NCBI GenBank assembly: GCA_014218235.1
Contig: CM024764.1
Span: forward strand, 63,029,184 to 63,093,183
Direction of reading: 5' to 3'
Source of the DNA: Colocasia esculenta
Taxonomy: Eukaryota; Streptophyta; Magnoliopsida; Alismatales; Araceae
DNA length: 64,000 nt
This document shows, piece after piece, positions 21,313 through 34,400 of the stretch. The translations under genes and the position numbers were made by a program. Every line of letters starts with the position of its first letter. Position 1 is the first letter of the stretch. The notes beneath the pieces are model-generated. The model searched no databases, was not told the DNA's origin, and saw only the letters and a list, made by a program, of their open reading frames with translations.

Positions 21313-21325
21313 AAGAGGGGGAGGA
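21313..21325 (+). promoter_or_regulatory. Polypurine tract of element B
   Basis: AAGAGGGGGAGGA directly before the LTR start TGTAGCAACC. It is the plus-strand primer site and confirms that the LTR that follows is the 3' LTR. Confidence 0.8.
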
Positions 21326-24202
21326 TGTAGCAACCTGATTTTTTCGAAAAATAAAAAATTAATAATAAAAAAATAAAAGTAATTAGAAAATCAAATAAAA
21401 GAGAATTAAATAAAACCCATTAAATGAAAAGAAGTAATAGGCTTTGTTAAATGGACCCATTAGAAATTTATGGGCGAAAATAGGGATCTTTAAAAGGGGA
21501 ATAATAAGAAAATATCCTAAATTCGTAACTTAAATATTGCTTAAATAGAACAGAGGTATTTAAGCATTAAAATAACTAATTTAAGATGGAATTGGATTCC
21601 TAAACCTACCCTAATAGGTTGGCCACGAATTTGGATCCCAACCTAACCCAAATTGGACATGGCAAGCTTAGAAGGTGGAATTAAATAGGAAATCTTTGAA
21701 TTAAATAGGAGTTAGAGTCCTATTAGGAAATAGAAACATAGGAAGCATAAATACTCTCATAAATCCCAAATGGTCAGCCCTAGCTCATTGCCAAGGGTTG
21801 CTGGATTAGGAGGAGAGGCCAAGGAGGAGGAGATATCGTGGGGAGAAGACTCTCTAAAGCTCTCTATCTCGCTCTTCAAGTTCTAGCCCTAGAAGAGTAA
21901 AATGACTAAAGGTAGGCATTCTTACAAGCATAAATTATAAAATTTCGTCAGTAGGTTGTTCTAACCATCAGGGACAAAAGCCCTCTAGGTTCATAATTTT
22001 CCATTGAGCATATCTTTTGTTCTTGATTTTTGAAGTTCTGCACTCATCATGACCCCGACCCTTTATCTTAAATCTTGTTCTCCATGTATACTCAACCCCA
22101 TGTCACGAAATTTTTATTGGAGATACTGATGCATGTTAAGCATCTTTTGCCCCTAAAATCCCTAATTTTCATCCACCCTATCTTGCGAGTTAATTCTTGC
22201 ATCTCAACTGTTCTCATTCTTCTATTCTCCATGTTTGACTTGATTAAAGCCTGTCAAAACCATGTTTGTTTTTAAATTCCTAATTGCTGGAAGTGCTCTT
22301 GCATGTCTAGAGTCGTTTAAATTTTTTTTCATGAATTTTCGTCACCTGTATAATTAGTTGTGGATTTTTTAATCACCTTGTGTCAAAATAAGGTAGATCT
22401 GGACCGCAATCCAAGAACATGTCCTTTCCCTGTCGGACTCAGGCGCAGAACCTGAGAACATGACAGCTTGATAGGCCGCGTTCTTAGGGCTGTCACGACA
22501 TATGACCTATCACGATCTAATCACGACAGGGTACACCGTCGCATGATGGCCGCCTGACCTGACTGACTTGTCGCGATCCTCAAACGACCCTGTCGCGTTC
22601 TGTTTTGACCCCGTCGCGACCCTTACTGGGGTACGTCACGATCTCAAACTTTTGCATGAAAACCCATAATTTGTGATGTTTGACTCTCTACAGTGCCTAT
22701 ACCCTTGTTAAACAGTCATACACGCAGTAAGTACACATGGGATAAAGTGAATATATTATGAATGATGTAAAAGCCATGCACATGACATACTTCTATATAT
22801 GATTTCTCTTACACATACACACACTTTGAACCATCTATTATGGATTAACTTGGAATGAAAACACATCATAACACATCTGGAAATTTATGTCGACCATATA
22901 TTTAAATTGCCCTATTTTAAATGAACTTGTCTACGATTCTCGCGATGTTTTGGGAATACCGTTATCGACGCTCCATTGTTCTAGAATTCCTCTAGAACGT
23001 CGGGCACTTGTTTCTCTATACACACTTTTTCTTGGCTTGGACGAACTCTCCATCGGATACTCCTTCTGTCGGACTAGTGAATCCTTGTTCAAGGCCTCCG
23101 TAAGTCTCCTCTGTCCATGGATTCCCACATGGCCGACGAGCTGGTTGTACCCTAACACCTATGACACCCTTTAAGGATCAACATGATCCAAACGGCTATT
23201 AGAAGTTCACTCTTATCTTAAATCACGCAGAACCTCTGGACCTATGCTTAACATGGCCAGTGGAAGGTAGTGAAGTTCCACTTGACTGCCAACACCAAAT
23301 GCGCATGTTGTGCAACTATTACTATCGCTTGTTTACTCAACGTGTTACGTGCAATGTCCCTTAGTTCTCATCTATATTCTACTCGCTCGTCTATCCACGT
23401 TCACTCTACTATCTCGTCTATTTATCTAGTATTCTCATGTATTTCTTAGTACTCTATATTGGCCATTGACTGATTGTCTAAAGATAAACAATATAACCAA
23501 TGGCTAGCAATATATAAAGGGTCCGATCTAGTCTTGGGATGTGCGCCCGAAAGTGCTAGTGCCCATGGGAGTTAAATGATCAGAGTGTTTGGCATTACAC
23601 TCGAGTTCTATCTATCTCGACTATCTAAATGACAATCAAAAGTGCTATATTCTTTCGTTGTCTATTGACGACACAATGCTATACTATACACGTTGTGCTA
23701 TTACTATACTTTGTGCTATTGTGCTATGGCCATCCTGCTATTTATGCTATACTTGACGCTTGTGCTATATTTGGAAAGTTGTGCTATTTCAATCACGTGC
23801 TATCATGCTATCTCTCATTACTTGACTCTCTCGCTCTATCATTAGTTATTCTGGCTTTTAATACATTAATCATTTAAAGCCTACTTGACTATTGAGATTT
23901 CAGTCCTATTGGGCGTTATTGCTCACCCTGCGTTATTTGTCGTTATGTTCTTAGGTGAGACCGAGGATGAACCTTACACACAAGAGGACGGGAACGACTA
24001 AGAGTGAAGTCATGAGTACCCTAGCATCCTAGCACTATGTTAGAGTCTTAATTTATTCTTTGCTTTATTTCCATGTAATTGGGCCCTATAGAATGGCTCT
24101 GATATTAATGGTTGTAACTAGACATTCAAAGAGTTATTAATGAGAAGAATTTGCTTTAGTATTTAATCTTGTTCAATAGTTTGATTTCAAGTACTTGCTC
24201 TG
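21326..24202 (+). repeat. 3' LTR of element B, first part (continues at 37184/37189-37243)
   Basis: About 2.9 kb in total once the ~55 bases after element C are added. It contains a CG-rich patch at 22470-22640 with repeated GTCGCGA-type motifs, and a low-complexity tract at 23640-23830 with about ten copies of TGCTAT. Open runs inside (for example 22887-23174) have no recognisable content. The last five bases CTCTG are the target duplicated by element C. Confidence 0.8.
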
Positions 24203-24532
24203 TGATGATCAGCTTATCCCCATGTAATTTAGATAAATTACATATCTATTTTCGTGATTAACAAAACTAAAATAAAGGTTAATCTAACAAGGTTTCCATG
24301 AGATTTGAGCACAGGAAATGAATCTCGAAAAATCAAGAAAAACTAGTAAGTATCTTCATCCTATAATACTTAAAGTTCAGGGCATATAAATTTTCTAAGT
24401 ACACATCGATTTCTCTAAATGTTATAATGATTTCATTGCAAGTCATAATGATTTCCACTCATATCGATTTCGATCTCTGAACGATTTTCTATGTAATCAT
24501 ATTGATTTCGATCTCAGAATGATTTCGATCTT

Positions 24533-24798
24533 AGAACGATTTGATAAGTGAGAACAATGATTTGCTCTCACAACGATTCAATTTCACATCGATTTGATAA
24601 GTGAGAACAACGATTTGCTCTCACAACGATTCAGTTTCACATCGATTTGATAAGTGAGAACAACGATTTGCTCTCACAATGATTCGGTTTCACATCGATT
24701 TGATAAGTGAGAACAACGATTTGCTCTCACAACGATTCGTCTTCACATCGATTTGCTAAATGAGAACAACGACTTGATCTCACAACGATTTGTCTCTC
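24533..24798 (+). repeat. 53-bp tandem array in LTR of element C
   Basis: About five copies of a 53-base unit that begins ACATCGATTTGATAAGTGAG and continues through AACGATTTGCTCTCACAACG. More degenerate ACGATT-containing sequence flanks it on both sides (24410-25080). The 3' LTR carries the corresponding array around 35795-36050. Confidence 0.85.
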
Positions 24799-25767
24799 AT
24801 AACGATTTGATTAGTTCCACATCGTTTTGGTATTTACATTGATTCGACAAATTACAACGACTTGGTCATTATAACGACTCTATAAGTTACACAACGATTT
24901 GCTTGCTGTAACGATTCGATAAGTCACAACAATGAATTGGTCTGTGTAACGATTCGATAAAACAAAACAACAATTTGGTTATAATTTGCATGTAATGATT
25001 CGTTCTCAAACGATTCACTCATACAACGATTTCATAAGTGATTCTCACAACGATTTCACGAAATATAACGACTGGATATTCAAATATCTTGATAAGTCAA
25101 AGTCGTCCCACATATTTCTCTTTCATCCATGCATTAAATATAACCGTACATTTCTCTGCATGATGCAAGTCCAGATATCTTCTATTCTTAAGCTTCTGCA
25201 TGTAATATCTTTTTAGAAAGACAGAATGGAATTTCTATTTTGATGTATTCTCACTCTAACGTTGACTGACAACAAGAGACAGCTTAGCTGTCTATGTTTT
25301 AGCATTTAATGTGTGCAGGTCTCTGACAGCACGACTCCATACAATGTTGGATAAAGTAGAACCTGGAGGATATCAAGAAGGATTTTCTTCTCACGTGCAT
25401 GGAACACAAAGAACCGTTGACTATAAAGGAAAGCCATACAGTCTAACATTCTCTGAACATAGAGACAACGGATACTTCAACGGCTACATTTTTCAAAGAA
25501 GATATAAATAAAAGATTGGTGCCTACGTGAAACACATATCTTGAGAATTCAAAATCAGCAAGCACCATAGAAGAGCTCAAGTCTCACTCCATCATTTTGT
25601 TGTAGCTATTAGCTCTCTGTGTCTAGTGTAGAACTTTGAGAGAGCTTTTGTGTACTGAGAGTGTTCTTCTTTATAGATCTTTTCCTCTCAGCTTTCGCTT
25701 CGAATCAAGCACTGTGCTATTAGCTTGGTCCAGGGGCGTATCATCCCTTGAACACATCTTTGTGTTA

Positions 25768-25884
25768 TTCCCTTCGTGTTGAAGGAAGACCTGGGGGTTC
25801 CAGAGTGTTTTTCCCTTCGTGTTGAAGGAAGACCTGGAGGGTTCCAGGGTGTTATATTCCTCTCCGGGTTGTGAAGAGAAGACT
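25768..25884 (+). repeat. Three tandem stem-loop-forming segments in LTR of element C
   Basis: TTCCCTTCGTGTTGAAGGAA occurs at 25768 and 25811, with a variant (TTCCTCTCC...GAAGAGAA) at about 25858. Each can fold into a hairpin with a short loop. The same arrangement is present at about 36783-36896 in the other LTR and at 50719-50828 in element D. Confidence 0.65.
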
Positions 25885-26172
25885 AGCTATAGCTGGGTGT
25901 GTAAGTGTCCTTAAGGGGGACTTTACCCTTGGGTAGTGAATCCTGAGTTGTTGCTCAAGGACTAGACGTAGGACTCCTATGGAGAGGAGGTCTGAACCAG
26001 GATAAAATCTTGTATAGTGTGATTGCGTTCTTTGTGTTTGTTGTTTTTTTTTCACTAACACTAACAATCATCGAAGGGTCTGTGGTGTGAATGTTTTTGT
26101 GGGCAGGTTTAGATAATCAAATTTTTAGAATCTCATTCACCCCCCCTCTGGGCTTGCTAGCTGGGCAACAAG

Positions 26173-26184
26173 TGGTATTAGAGC
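26173..26184 (+). promoter_or_regulatory. Primer-binding site of element C (initiator tRNA-Met type)
   Basis: TGGTATTAGAGC starts two bases after the LTR end; it is the usual plant Copia site TGGTATCAGAGC with one change. Confidence 0.85.
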
Positions 26185-26235
26185 TAGTCTCTTCGACAAA
26201 GAAGAAGATCCAACGATCTGAAGAGAGAAGATCAA

Positions 26236-28016
26236 ATGGCAGCCCAAAGTCACTTCGAAGGTCTGTCAGTAAACAGGCCACCGTTGTTCGATGGTGAAGA
26301 CTACACATATTGGAAAACAAGAATGGAGTTCTTTCTACAAGGACTTGACTATCAGATCTGGTCGATTGTTGAAGAAGGAGATCTTCTAGTCACGAATGAA
26401 AAATATAAATGGACGGAAGATGACAAGAAGAAGATTTTCTTAAACTGCAAGGCCAAAAGCATCATGTGTTGTGCTATTAGCAAGAAAGAGTTCAACAACA
26501 TATCAGCCTGCAAATCCGCTATGGAAATGTGGGAAAAGTTAAGGATCACTTATGAAGGTACTGAAAAGGTAAAAGAAACCAGAATAGATATTCTGGTAAC
26601 ACAGTATAAGAGACTTTAGATGCAGCACAGTGAAACAATTACACAGATGTATAGTAGATTCACTGACATCACAAATGGATTGACTGGTCTTGGTAAGACG
26701 TATCAAATGGGAGATATGGTAAGGAAAATCCTAAGGTCCCTACCCGCCTCGTGGACCCCAAAGGTAACAATAATAAAAGAGGCTAATGGCTTGAAGATAA
26801 TGTCATTAGAGAAACTCATTGGGTCCTTTATGGCCCATGAGATAAACATGGAGAGGTTGGGAGAATCGTCTAGTAGAAAGAAACATACCAACACTCTCAA
26901 AGCAGAAGAAGACACATCAGAAGAAGGCTCATATAGCCAGGAGAGCATGAACAGTAGCAAAGATGAAGAAACAATGCTATCCAGAAGGTTACAATGCATA
27001 CTAGCCAAGAAAAAGAAATATCAGTCTGGAAGAAGGTACTTCAAGAAGGGAAAAGACTTCAAAAAGACTAAAGTTAAAGATGCAAAGAAGACTGAACCGA
27101 TTTGCTATGAATGCAAGAAGCCTAGACATATCAAAGTTGAATGTCCGAAACTGAAGAAAAGCGAGTTCAGAAAGAAAGACAGCTCCAGAAGATTCAAAAG
27201 ATACAAGAAGAAAGCCATAGCAGCATCTTGGGACAACAGCAGCGACTCTGACAGTGAGTCGAATTCCAGTGAAGGAGAAGAAGAAGAGGCCAACCTGGCA
27301 TTCATGGCTAACGTTGACGAAAAGGTAACATCTGACTCGTCCTTTTCTTCATGTGACGAATCTGATTATAATAATTTAGAAGAAGCTTTTAATGAATTAT
27401 ACTGCAAATATAAAGAGGTATGCAAATCACTAAAAGTCAGTAAGAAAAATACTGCATGTTTAGAAAATACTAATTCAAATCTAAAATCTAAAAACGAACA
27501 ACTGGAAAAACAAATCACAGAGCTAAAAAGGAGAAATGAATTACTGTGTGAGGACCTGAAAAATAAAAATGAACAATTAGCAAGATTGGAAAACCAAGAA
27601 ACATTGAACAAATTAAAACAGGAAGTTAACATATTAACAACAGAAAATGAAAAATTATCTAGCACACTAGAGAAATTTACAAATGGCAAAACAACTTAAT
27701 ACTAAAAGGAGATAGAAGATCTGGTAGAAAGAAACATGGATTAGGCTATACTCCTCCCGATAATGAAGATACAGCAGTATACCCTAAAATATATCCAACA
27801 CCTAAGTTTATACCCGAATAAGATATTGCATACATGTCAAACTTTAAATATATTCCAAATGAGAAAGTAAGTAAAATATCTTGTTGTAGCCATTGCAACA
27901 AGTTAGGTCACATTAAAATGACATGTCCAACTAAACATACAATATGGATAATTAAAAGGAAAATTGATAATACTAACCAACCAGGACCCAAAAGAACTTG
28001 GGTACCTAAAGCTTAG
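26236..28016 (+). pseudogene. Element C gag
   Basis: Starts ATGGCAGCCCAAAG, about 50 bases past the primer site. N-terminal capsid-like part with DGEDYTYWKTRMEFFLQGL and MEMWEKLRITYEG; then an RxLxxLP region, a Lys-rich segment, a zinc knuckle CYECKKPRHIKVEC (about 27104-27145), an acidic Ser/Asp segment and a long coiled coil (about 27370-27690). A second knuckle, CSHCNKLGHIKMTC, lies near 27890-27930. One stop at 26617-26619 (TAG where element D has CAG) and a one-base loss near 27698 break the frame, and a further stop lies at 27820. The final stop TAG at 28014 is in the same place as element D's TGA. Confidence 0.8.
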
Positions 28017-28019
28017 TGT

Positions 28020-31000
28020 TTTCATTACAGGTAAACCTTCGAGCATCCAAATGGTACTTGGATAACGGATGCTCAAGGCACATGTCAGGGAACAGAAAGC
28101 TATTTTCCAATCTTGAAGCTGAAGAAGGAACAGTCACTTATGGAGACAATGGAAAAGGGATTGTGATAGGTAGCAGATCAGTAGGGAGTAAAGGCAAAAC
28201 CGTTATCGAAGATGTTCTATGCGACAAAGGATTGAAGCATAATATTATCAGTATCAGCCAACTGTGTGATAAAGGACATCAAATCAGATTTCAAGAATCA
28301 AAATACAGTATTATGAAGGATGGTGCAGTCATTTTTGAAGCTAATAGAGAAAAGAACTTGTATGTACTTTATCTAGAAGAACTAAATGATCAGGACATAT
28401 GTCTGGCAGCAAATAAAGAGCAGTTAACAGAACTATGACATTGAAGACTAGGCCACTGCAGCTTGGATGGCATGAGAAAGTTGATCAAGAGAAGCTTGGT
28501 GGAAGGTCTACCCAAGGTAAGTGCAAAAATGAATGGTGTCTGTGGACCGTGTGCAAAAGAAAGCACACCAAGTCATCCTTCAAGTCAAAGACTGTGGTAA
28601 CTATCTCTAAACCCTTAGAACTTCTACATATGGATCTATTTGGGCCAATGAGAACCACAAGTCTCAGAGGAAAGAACTTTGGATTTGTTATAGTAGATGA
28701 CTTCTCCAAGTTTACATGGGTATCCTTTTTGGAGCATAAGGATGATACATTCGACAGCTTTGTCAGCTTCAGTAAGAAAGTGCAGAAAGACAAGAAGCAC
28801 AACATTATTGGTATTCGATCAGACCATGGAGGAGAATTTCAGAATGAGAAATTGGCAAGATTCTGTGATGATCAAGGGATAGAGCATAACTTCTCAGCAC
28901 CAAGGACACCACAGCAAAATGGAGTTGATGAGAGGAAGAATAGAACCCTATTGGATATGGCAAGGACAATGCTATCATAATATGTTTTGCCAAGATATTT
29001 TTGGGCTGAAGCCATCAACACAGTATGCTACATAATCAACAGAGTAATGATTATGCCAATCTTGAAGAAGACTACATACGAATTATTCAAACATAAGAAG
29101 CCAAAAATCAGTCACTTCGAAATCTTCGGGTGTACATGCTTCATCCACAACAACGAAAAAAGGGACATTGGTAAGTTAGATTCAAAATCAGACGAAGGTA
29201 TATTCATGGGGTATGCTTCTAAACCCAAAGTATATAGAGTATTTAATAAGCGTACTTTATTGATTGAACAATCAGTGCATGTTATTTTTGATGAAACTAA
29301 CCCTTCCTTGAGAAAGGAAGTCGATAGTGATGATGATGATGATACAGATGAATTGTCCAAGAAGCTAAAGAACACATCCATTGAGGACAAGGAAGATACA
29401 CCCTTAGAAGATCTACAACAAAAAGACACATCACATAGTAATCTTCCAAAGGAATGGAGGTACAAAAGGGATCACCCTTTGGACAACATAATTGGAGATC
29501 CATTGGTTGGGGTAAGAACCAGAGGTAACTTAATTCCCTGTGACTACTTAGATTTTGTATCTCAAATAGAGCCCAAGACAGTCAATGAAGCACTGTCTGA
29601 TGAATCTTTGATATTAGCCATGCAAGATGAACTTAATCAGTTCAAGAGAAACCATGTATGGTCACTTCTTCCGAGACCATCAGATCATCCTGTGATTGGC
29701 ACCAAATGGGGGGAACAAATTGGATGAAGCTGATGTGATAACTAGAAACAAGGTCAGACTGGTAGCTCAAGACTATTCCCAAGAGAAAGGCATAGATTTC
29801 GATGAAACCTATGCACCAGTGGCCAGACTTGAGGCAATCAGAATTTTACTTGCGTATGCATCAGCAATGGATTTAAAATTATTTCAAATGGATGTAAAAT
29901 CAGTTTTTCTAAATTGCTATATAAAGGAGGAAGTCTATGTAGAACAACCTCCTGGTTTTGATGATTTTGATTTTCCGAATCATGTATTTAAATTGCATAA
30001 GGCATTGTATGGATTAAAGCAAGCACCAAGAGCCTGGTATGAAAGGCTAAGTACATTTTTGTTAGAACATGGTTTCATTAGAGGTCAGGTAGACAGTGCT
30101 TTATTTATTAAGTCCAAAGTTAAAAATATACTGATTGTGCAAATATATGTTGATGATATAATCTTTGGTTCTACTGATGAATCTCTTTGCAAGTATTTTG
30201 AAAAGCTTATGCAGGGAGAATTTGAAATGAGCATGATGGGGGAGCTCAATTACTTCCTCGGACTGCAAATCGAGCAAGGAAAAGAAGGATCACATATCTG
30301 TCAAGCTAAATACACTAAAGAACTACTAAAGAAGTTTGGATTTGAAAACGCCAAGCCACTGTCAACACCAATGAGCACATCAACAAGGCTAGACAGTGAT
30401 AAAGATGGTAAGAAAGTAGATCAGAAGCTTTATAGAGGTATGATAGGTTCATTACTGTATTTAACAGCAAGTAGACCTGATATATTGTTTAGTGTATGCA
30501 TGTGTGCTAGGTATCAGGCAGACCCTAGAGAGTCTCACTTAATAAGTGTCAAAATAATTTTTAGATACCTGTCTAGAACTCATGACTTAGGTCTGTGGTA
30601 TCCAAAATCATACGAAATTAATTTAGTAGGATACTCTAATGCTGACTACGCTCAATGCAAAATAGATAGAAAAAGCACCAGTGGTTGTTGTCAATTTCTT
30701 GCAGGATGTCTGATATCATGGTCCTCAAAGAAGCAAAATTCAGTAGCACTATCTACAGCTGAATCTGATTACGTGGTTGCTGGAAGCTGTTGTACACAAC
30801 TCTTATGGATCAAACAACAGCTTGAAGATTTTGGACTAAATATCAAGACAATTCCCCTGCTGTGCGACAACACCAGTGCGATAAATCTCACCAAGAATCC
30901 AGTTCAACATTCAAGGACAAAGCATATAGAGGTTAGATATCATTTTATTCGTGATCATGTAGCAAATGGTAATATAGATATTTCCTTTATTGATACTCAA

Positions 31001-31078
31001 AATCAATTAGCAGACATCTTCACAAAGGCTTTACCCGAAGAGAGATTTACGTCTCTTAGAAGGGAATTAGGCATGTGA
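28020..31078 (+). pseudogene. Element C pol: protease, integrase, RT, RNase H
   Basis: The protease has WYLDNGCSRHMSG, with the usual DSG reading DNG. The GAG-pre-integrase block is broken by two TGA stops at 28436-28445 (Trp and Arg codons in D) and a frameshift near 28550. The integrase core shows HMDLFGPM, RSDHGGEFQ and NGVDERKN; a TAA follows at 28978. The RT lacks a few bases near 29709, shifting the frame, then continues with FQMDVKSVFLN and an intact YVDD (30146-30157). RNase H ends with RTKHIEVRYHF and QLADIFTKALPEE, stopping at 31078. The order integrase before RT is diagnostic of Ty1/Copia. Confidence 0.85.
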
Positions 31079-31484
31079 AATTTGTGATAGATTTGTCTGT
31101 AAATAATTGAAACAACAATTAGTTCAGAATGTCAATTTTTTTCCCCTTGAAATTAAAGCAAATTCTTTAAATATTGCTTGCTTCATAGTTATCTTTGACG
31201 GTTCGTAATTTTAAAAGGATTTATTCTTGTCGAACCAGTCTTTTGTCATTTTCTGTCATTATGGCATTTTTTTTTCTTTATCTGATAAAAACCCGAAATC
31301 TGTGCCATAACGATTCACCTCCCGCTCTCTTCTCCTTCAACTTGCCTGAGACGATAACCCAATCGACTCTGGCATCGACTCCCTGTGATTTCAAAGCCTC
31401 CACCTCTTTCCCGCGAGAAATTTCTTGAGGGCTTCTGCTCCAATCTCCATTCCAATCATCCAGAACCTTTCACCATTCAAATCC
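31079..31484 (+). other. Non-coding gap between pol and env-like ORF of element C
   Basis: About 400 bases with stops in all forward frames. The corresponding gap in element D is 55998-56393. It must hold whatever signal allows the downstream ORF to be expressed, if it is; no acceptor site stands out. Confidence 0.4.
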
Positions 31485-34400
31485 ATGGCCGTTTCTGGAG
31501 TTTTTGACAGCGTCGGGGCTATGGAGCTGCGTTCCTCATCGCCGAGCAGCAAGAGAGGTTTACAACTGTGAAGACCAAGCTATGCGGGCACAAGGTAGTG
31601 GATGTGGCCGATTTTGAAAAGAACAGGATGCACAGCATCATGGCAGCAATGGAAAGAATGAAATTGACAAAGATGGCAACCCTATCAGAGGTGAGTTATC
31701 CAGACATAGTCAAGGCGTTCTATGTTTGCTTGAAGTCTGAAGAGGACGGGTCCTTGACATCCACTGTCAAAGGAACCCAGATTAGGATCACATATGCTTT
31801 ATTGGAGTCTCTGTTTGGAGTTTGCACCACCGATCACAGTGGAATACACATTGTCGACATCTAGGCGAAGGGTCTAGGGATTGTTGGTCCCGAGTTCAGA
31901 TTGAAGGACGGGAAGATAGATATCAACCAGCTGAACGCATTCAACCACATTCTGCATTTTATTGTGTGTTAGATACTGGTCTCTAGGAGTGCCACCATTT
32001 CTACCTGTACAAAGGTGGACTCCGATATGATGTTCTGGGCTATCCAGAACTAGAGCATAAATATGGCAGAAGTGATTTTAGAAAGGATGAAGTTTGCACA
32101 TGCTCAAGTTTGGGACAAGAAGAGTAAGTTGAATGTGTCCCTTCCCTACGCCCATTTGCTGACCAAGAATTTTCAACACTGTGGCATTAATCTGTCTGGG
32201 GCGGTGTCAGAAAAGATAGGGCAGGCCATTCACAGTAGGAACTTGAAAATTAGTGGTTTTTCTTTGGTTGGTGGTGTGTGGGCCAAGACCTCAGTGGCCG
32301 AGAGTGAGGCCATCATTGGCGAAGCCCAAGAAGTCCAAGAAGAGGCAGTTCCAGAAATTGTAGCAGCAGCAGTACCAGATGCTCAAATTGAGCAAGAAGA
32401 TGCAAGGGCAGAAGGGCCAAGCACTCAAGAACAGCATGTACAAATACCTGTGGTTGAAGCAGAATCAGCAGCGGTAGCAGTAGCAGATGTCCAAGATAGT
32501 GAAATAGAAATCAGAATTGAAGACTCAATGGCAAGTAGCAGTAGGATTGAGGATTTTCCTCAAGAAAATATTGAGACAGTTGAGGGAGCTTCAGAGCCTA
32601 TCAACCCCACCACAATTGTGGCATCTGTTCTTAGAAGTGTGCAGGAATCCATTCCGAGCACTCAGGGGGAGCCTGAACAGTCCTGTGATCCAGCAGCAAA
32701 TGTTGTGGCATCTGGTAACATTCAAGAAAATGTCATGAAGGATGCTCCTATTCAGAGGGAGCAAGAAGAAGAAGATGTTCCAGTTGATACTCATATGGTT
32801 GATGCTCCTATTGAGGGGGAGCAGTCAATTGAGAAGGAAGTAACATCTCAGGGGGAGCACACTGCTAGTGTCCCCGTTGATGATCAGTTCAGAGAAGGCA
32901 TTGTGGAGGGTGCCTCAGATGATGTAAATGATGATCATGTGGAGCCCGTTGCAAGGACAAGCAGCAAAGGGAAAAAAGTAGCTTCTGGGATTCCCCTCTT
33001 GACCAGGAGGCCACATCAGAGGCAGAGGAAGAAGAAATTGAAGGTCAATCTGAAGCCCTTAGTTGCTAGAATGGATGAACAAGGAAAGATCCTATGCTCT
33101 ATGCAATTAGATATTGCTTCTATCTTTATAAGCCAGAGTACTTCAGCTAAGGAGATGGGCATGGTCAGAAATGCAGTTAGATGGGTGCGTAGTGAGTTTA
33201 TTAGCATTAAGGAGTCTATTGTTGCACTTGTAGATTTGGTGAGGGTGCAGTCCACAAATGCCCCTCTTGCTCCTTCTCTTGCAGAACCAATCCGCAGTTC
33301 TAGGCCTTCAGAGGCCAGGCAATAAGATGCTGGGCCATCAGAGCCAATTTCAGAAGAACTAGCAGGGCCATCCGAGCCACAGGTTGTTGAAGAGGTAGCA
33401 ACTGCAGTGCAGGATCATGTTGAAGCTATAAAGACTGGGCCACCAGGGCCAATAGAGGATGTTTCTGGGCCAACAGGGCCAGTGGTTTCTAAGGGTGAGT
33501 TTCTAAGAGTAGAAGAACCAGTTGTAGCTCTAGAAGCCCCTGATCCTTCTCCTTTTGCAACTCTGGTCCCTCCTTCACCACCATCTTCCTCCACAGCACC
33601 ACCAGCACCTATCCCTTTCAAACAACCCATGCCTCGCACCATCTCATCTCCAACACCAATTCTTTCTAAATCCTCCTCATCTCCTGCCACCTCTACATCC
33701 ATTCCTCCACCTTCTCCTATCATTGAAAACCCTCCAGCCTCCTCCTCAGTTGGAGCATCATCCTCTTTGGTCCTTCTTTAGCTGGACCATCCATCATACC
33801 TCCTCCTACCCATCAGTCATTTCTTCATCCTCCTACTCCTCCCTCCTTTGTTACCTTTATACCTGAAGGTGCACAACTTGAAGGTCCCTTTCTCAAAAAA
33901 TTCGAGGATGAGTTGAAAATTACCACAATCTGCTCAGTCTTGGAAGTTGGTTCTCATGTCCACATAACTGACTCTCTTACTTCTAGTCCTTCTTCTAAAA
34001 AGAGAAAACTCTCCAACACTCTTGCTCTTCCTAAATTTCCTCCTCTCTGGTTCTCTCTCACTGTTGAGAATCAAAGAAAACCCATCTATTGTGAATATCT
34101 CCAAAAATGTATCATTGCCACCATTTTTGGTGCTCCTCATCTTAATCTAACTGATCATCTCAATGTTGTTCTTCCCTATTGCCACATCTCCAAAGCTGAT
34201 CAATCTAAAATCTTCCAAATGGCTAAATGCAAATCTGAGGATCAGTGGGCCAAGGGGCACAAGGCTCTCTACAGGAAGTTTCTACTTGCGAAGTCCGATC
34301 GATTTCCACCCCGAGATTCCCCACTCACTCTCTCAGAGTGGTTTGTCATTCATCACAAGTCTACCTGGGCACCCTTCACTCAAAAGGAAGTAAAGCTCAT

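Larger units (their letters stand above)
24203..26170 (+). repeat. 5' LTR of element C
   Basis: 1968 bases. Contains a tandem array (24533-24798) and repeated stem-loop segments near the 3' part (25768-25884). It is about 250 bases longer than the 3' LTR, because the segment from about 25343 to 25600 is missing there. Confidence 0.88.

Noticed and set aside
22887..23174. 95-codon ORF in element B's LTR
   Set aside because: No recognisable motif; lies within an LTR where coding is not expected.
24440..25080. CRISPR-like direct repeats
   Set aside because: The units are contiguous tandem repeats inside an LTR with no unique spacers, and a plant nuclear context excludes CRISPR arrays. The same applies to 49208-49860.
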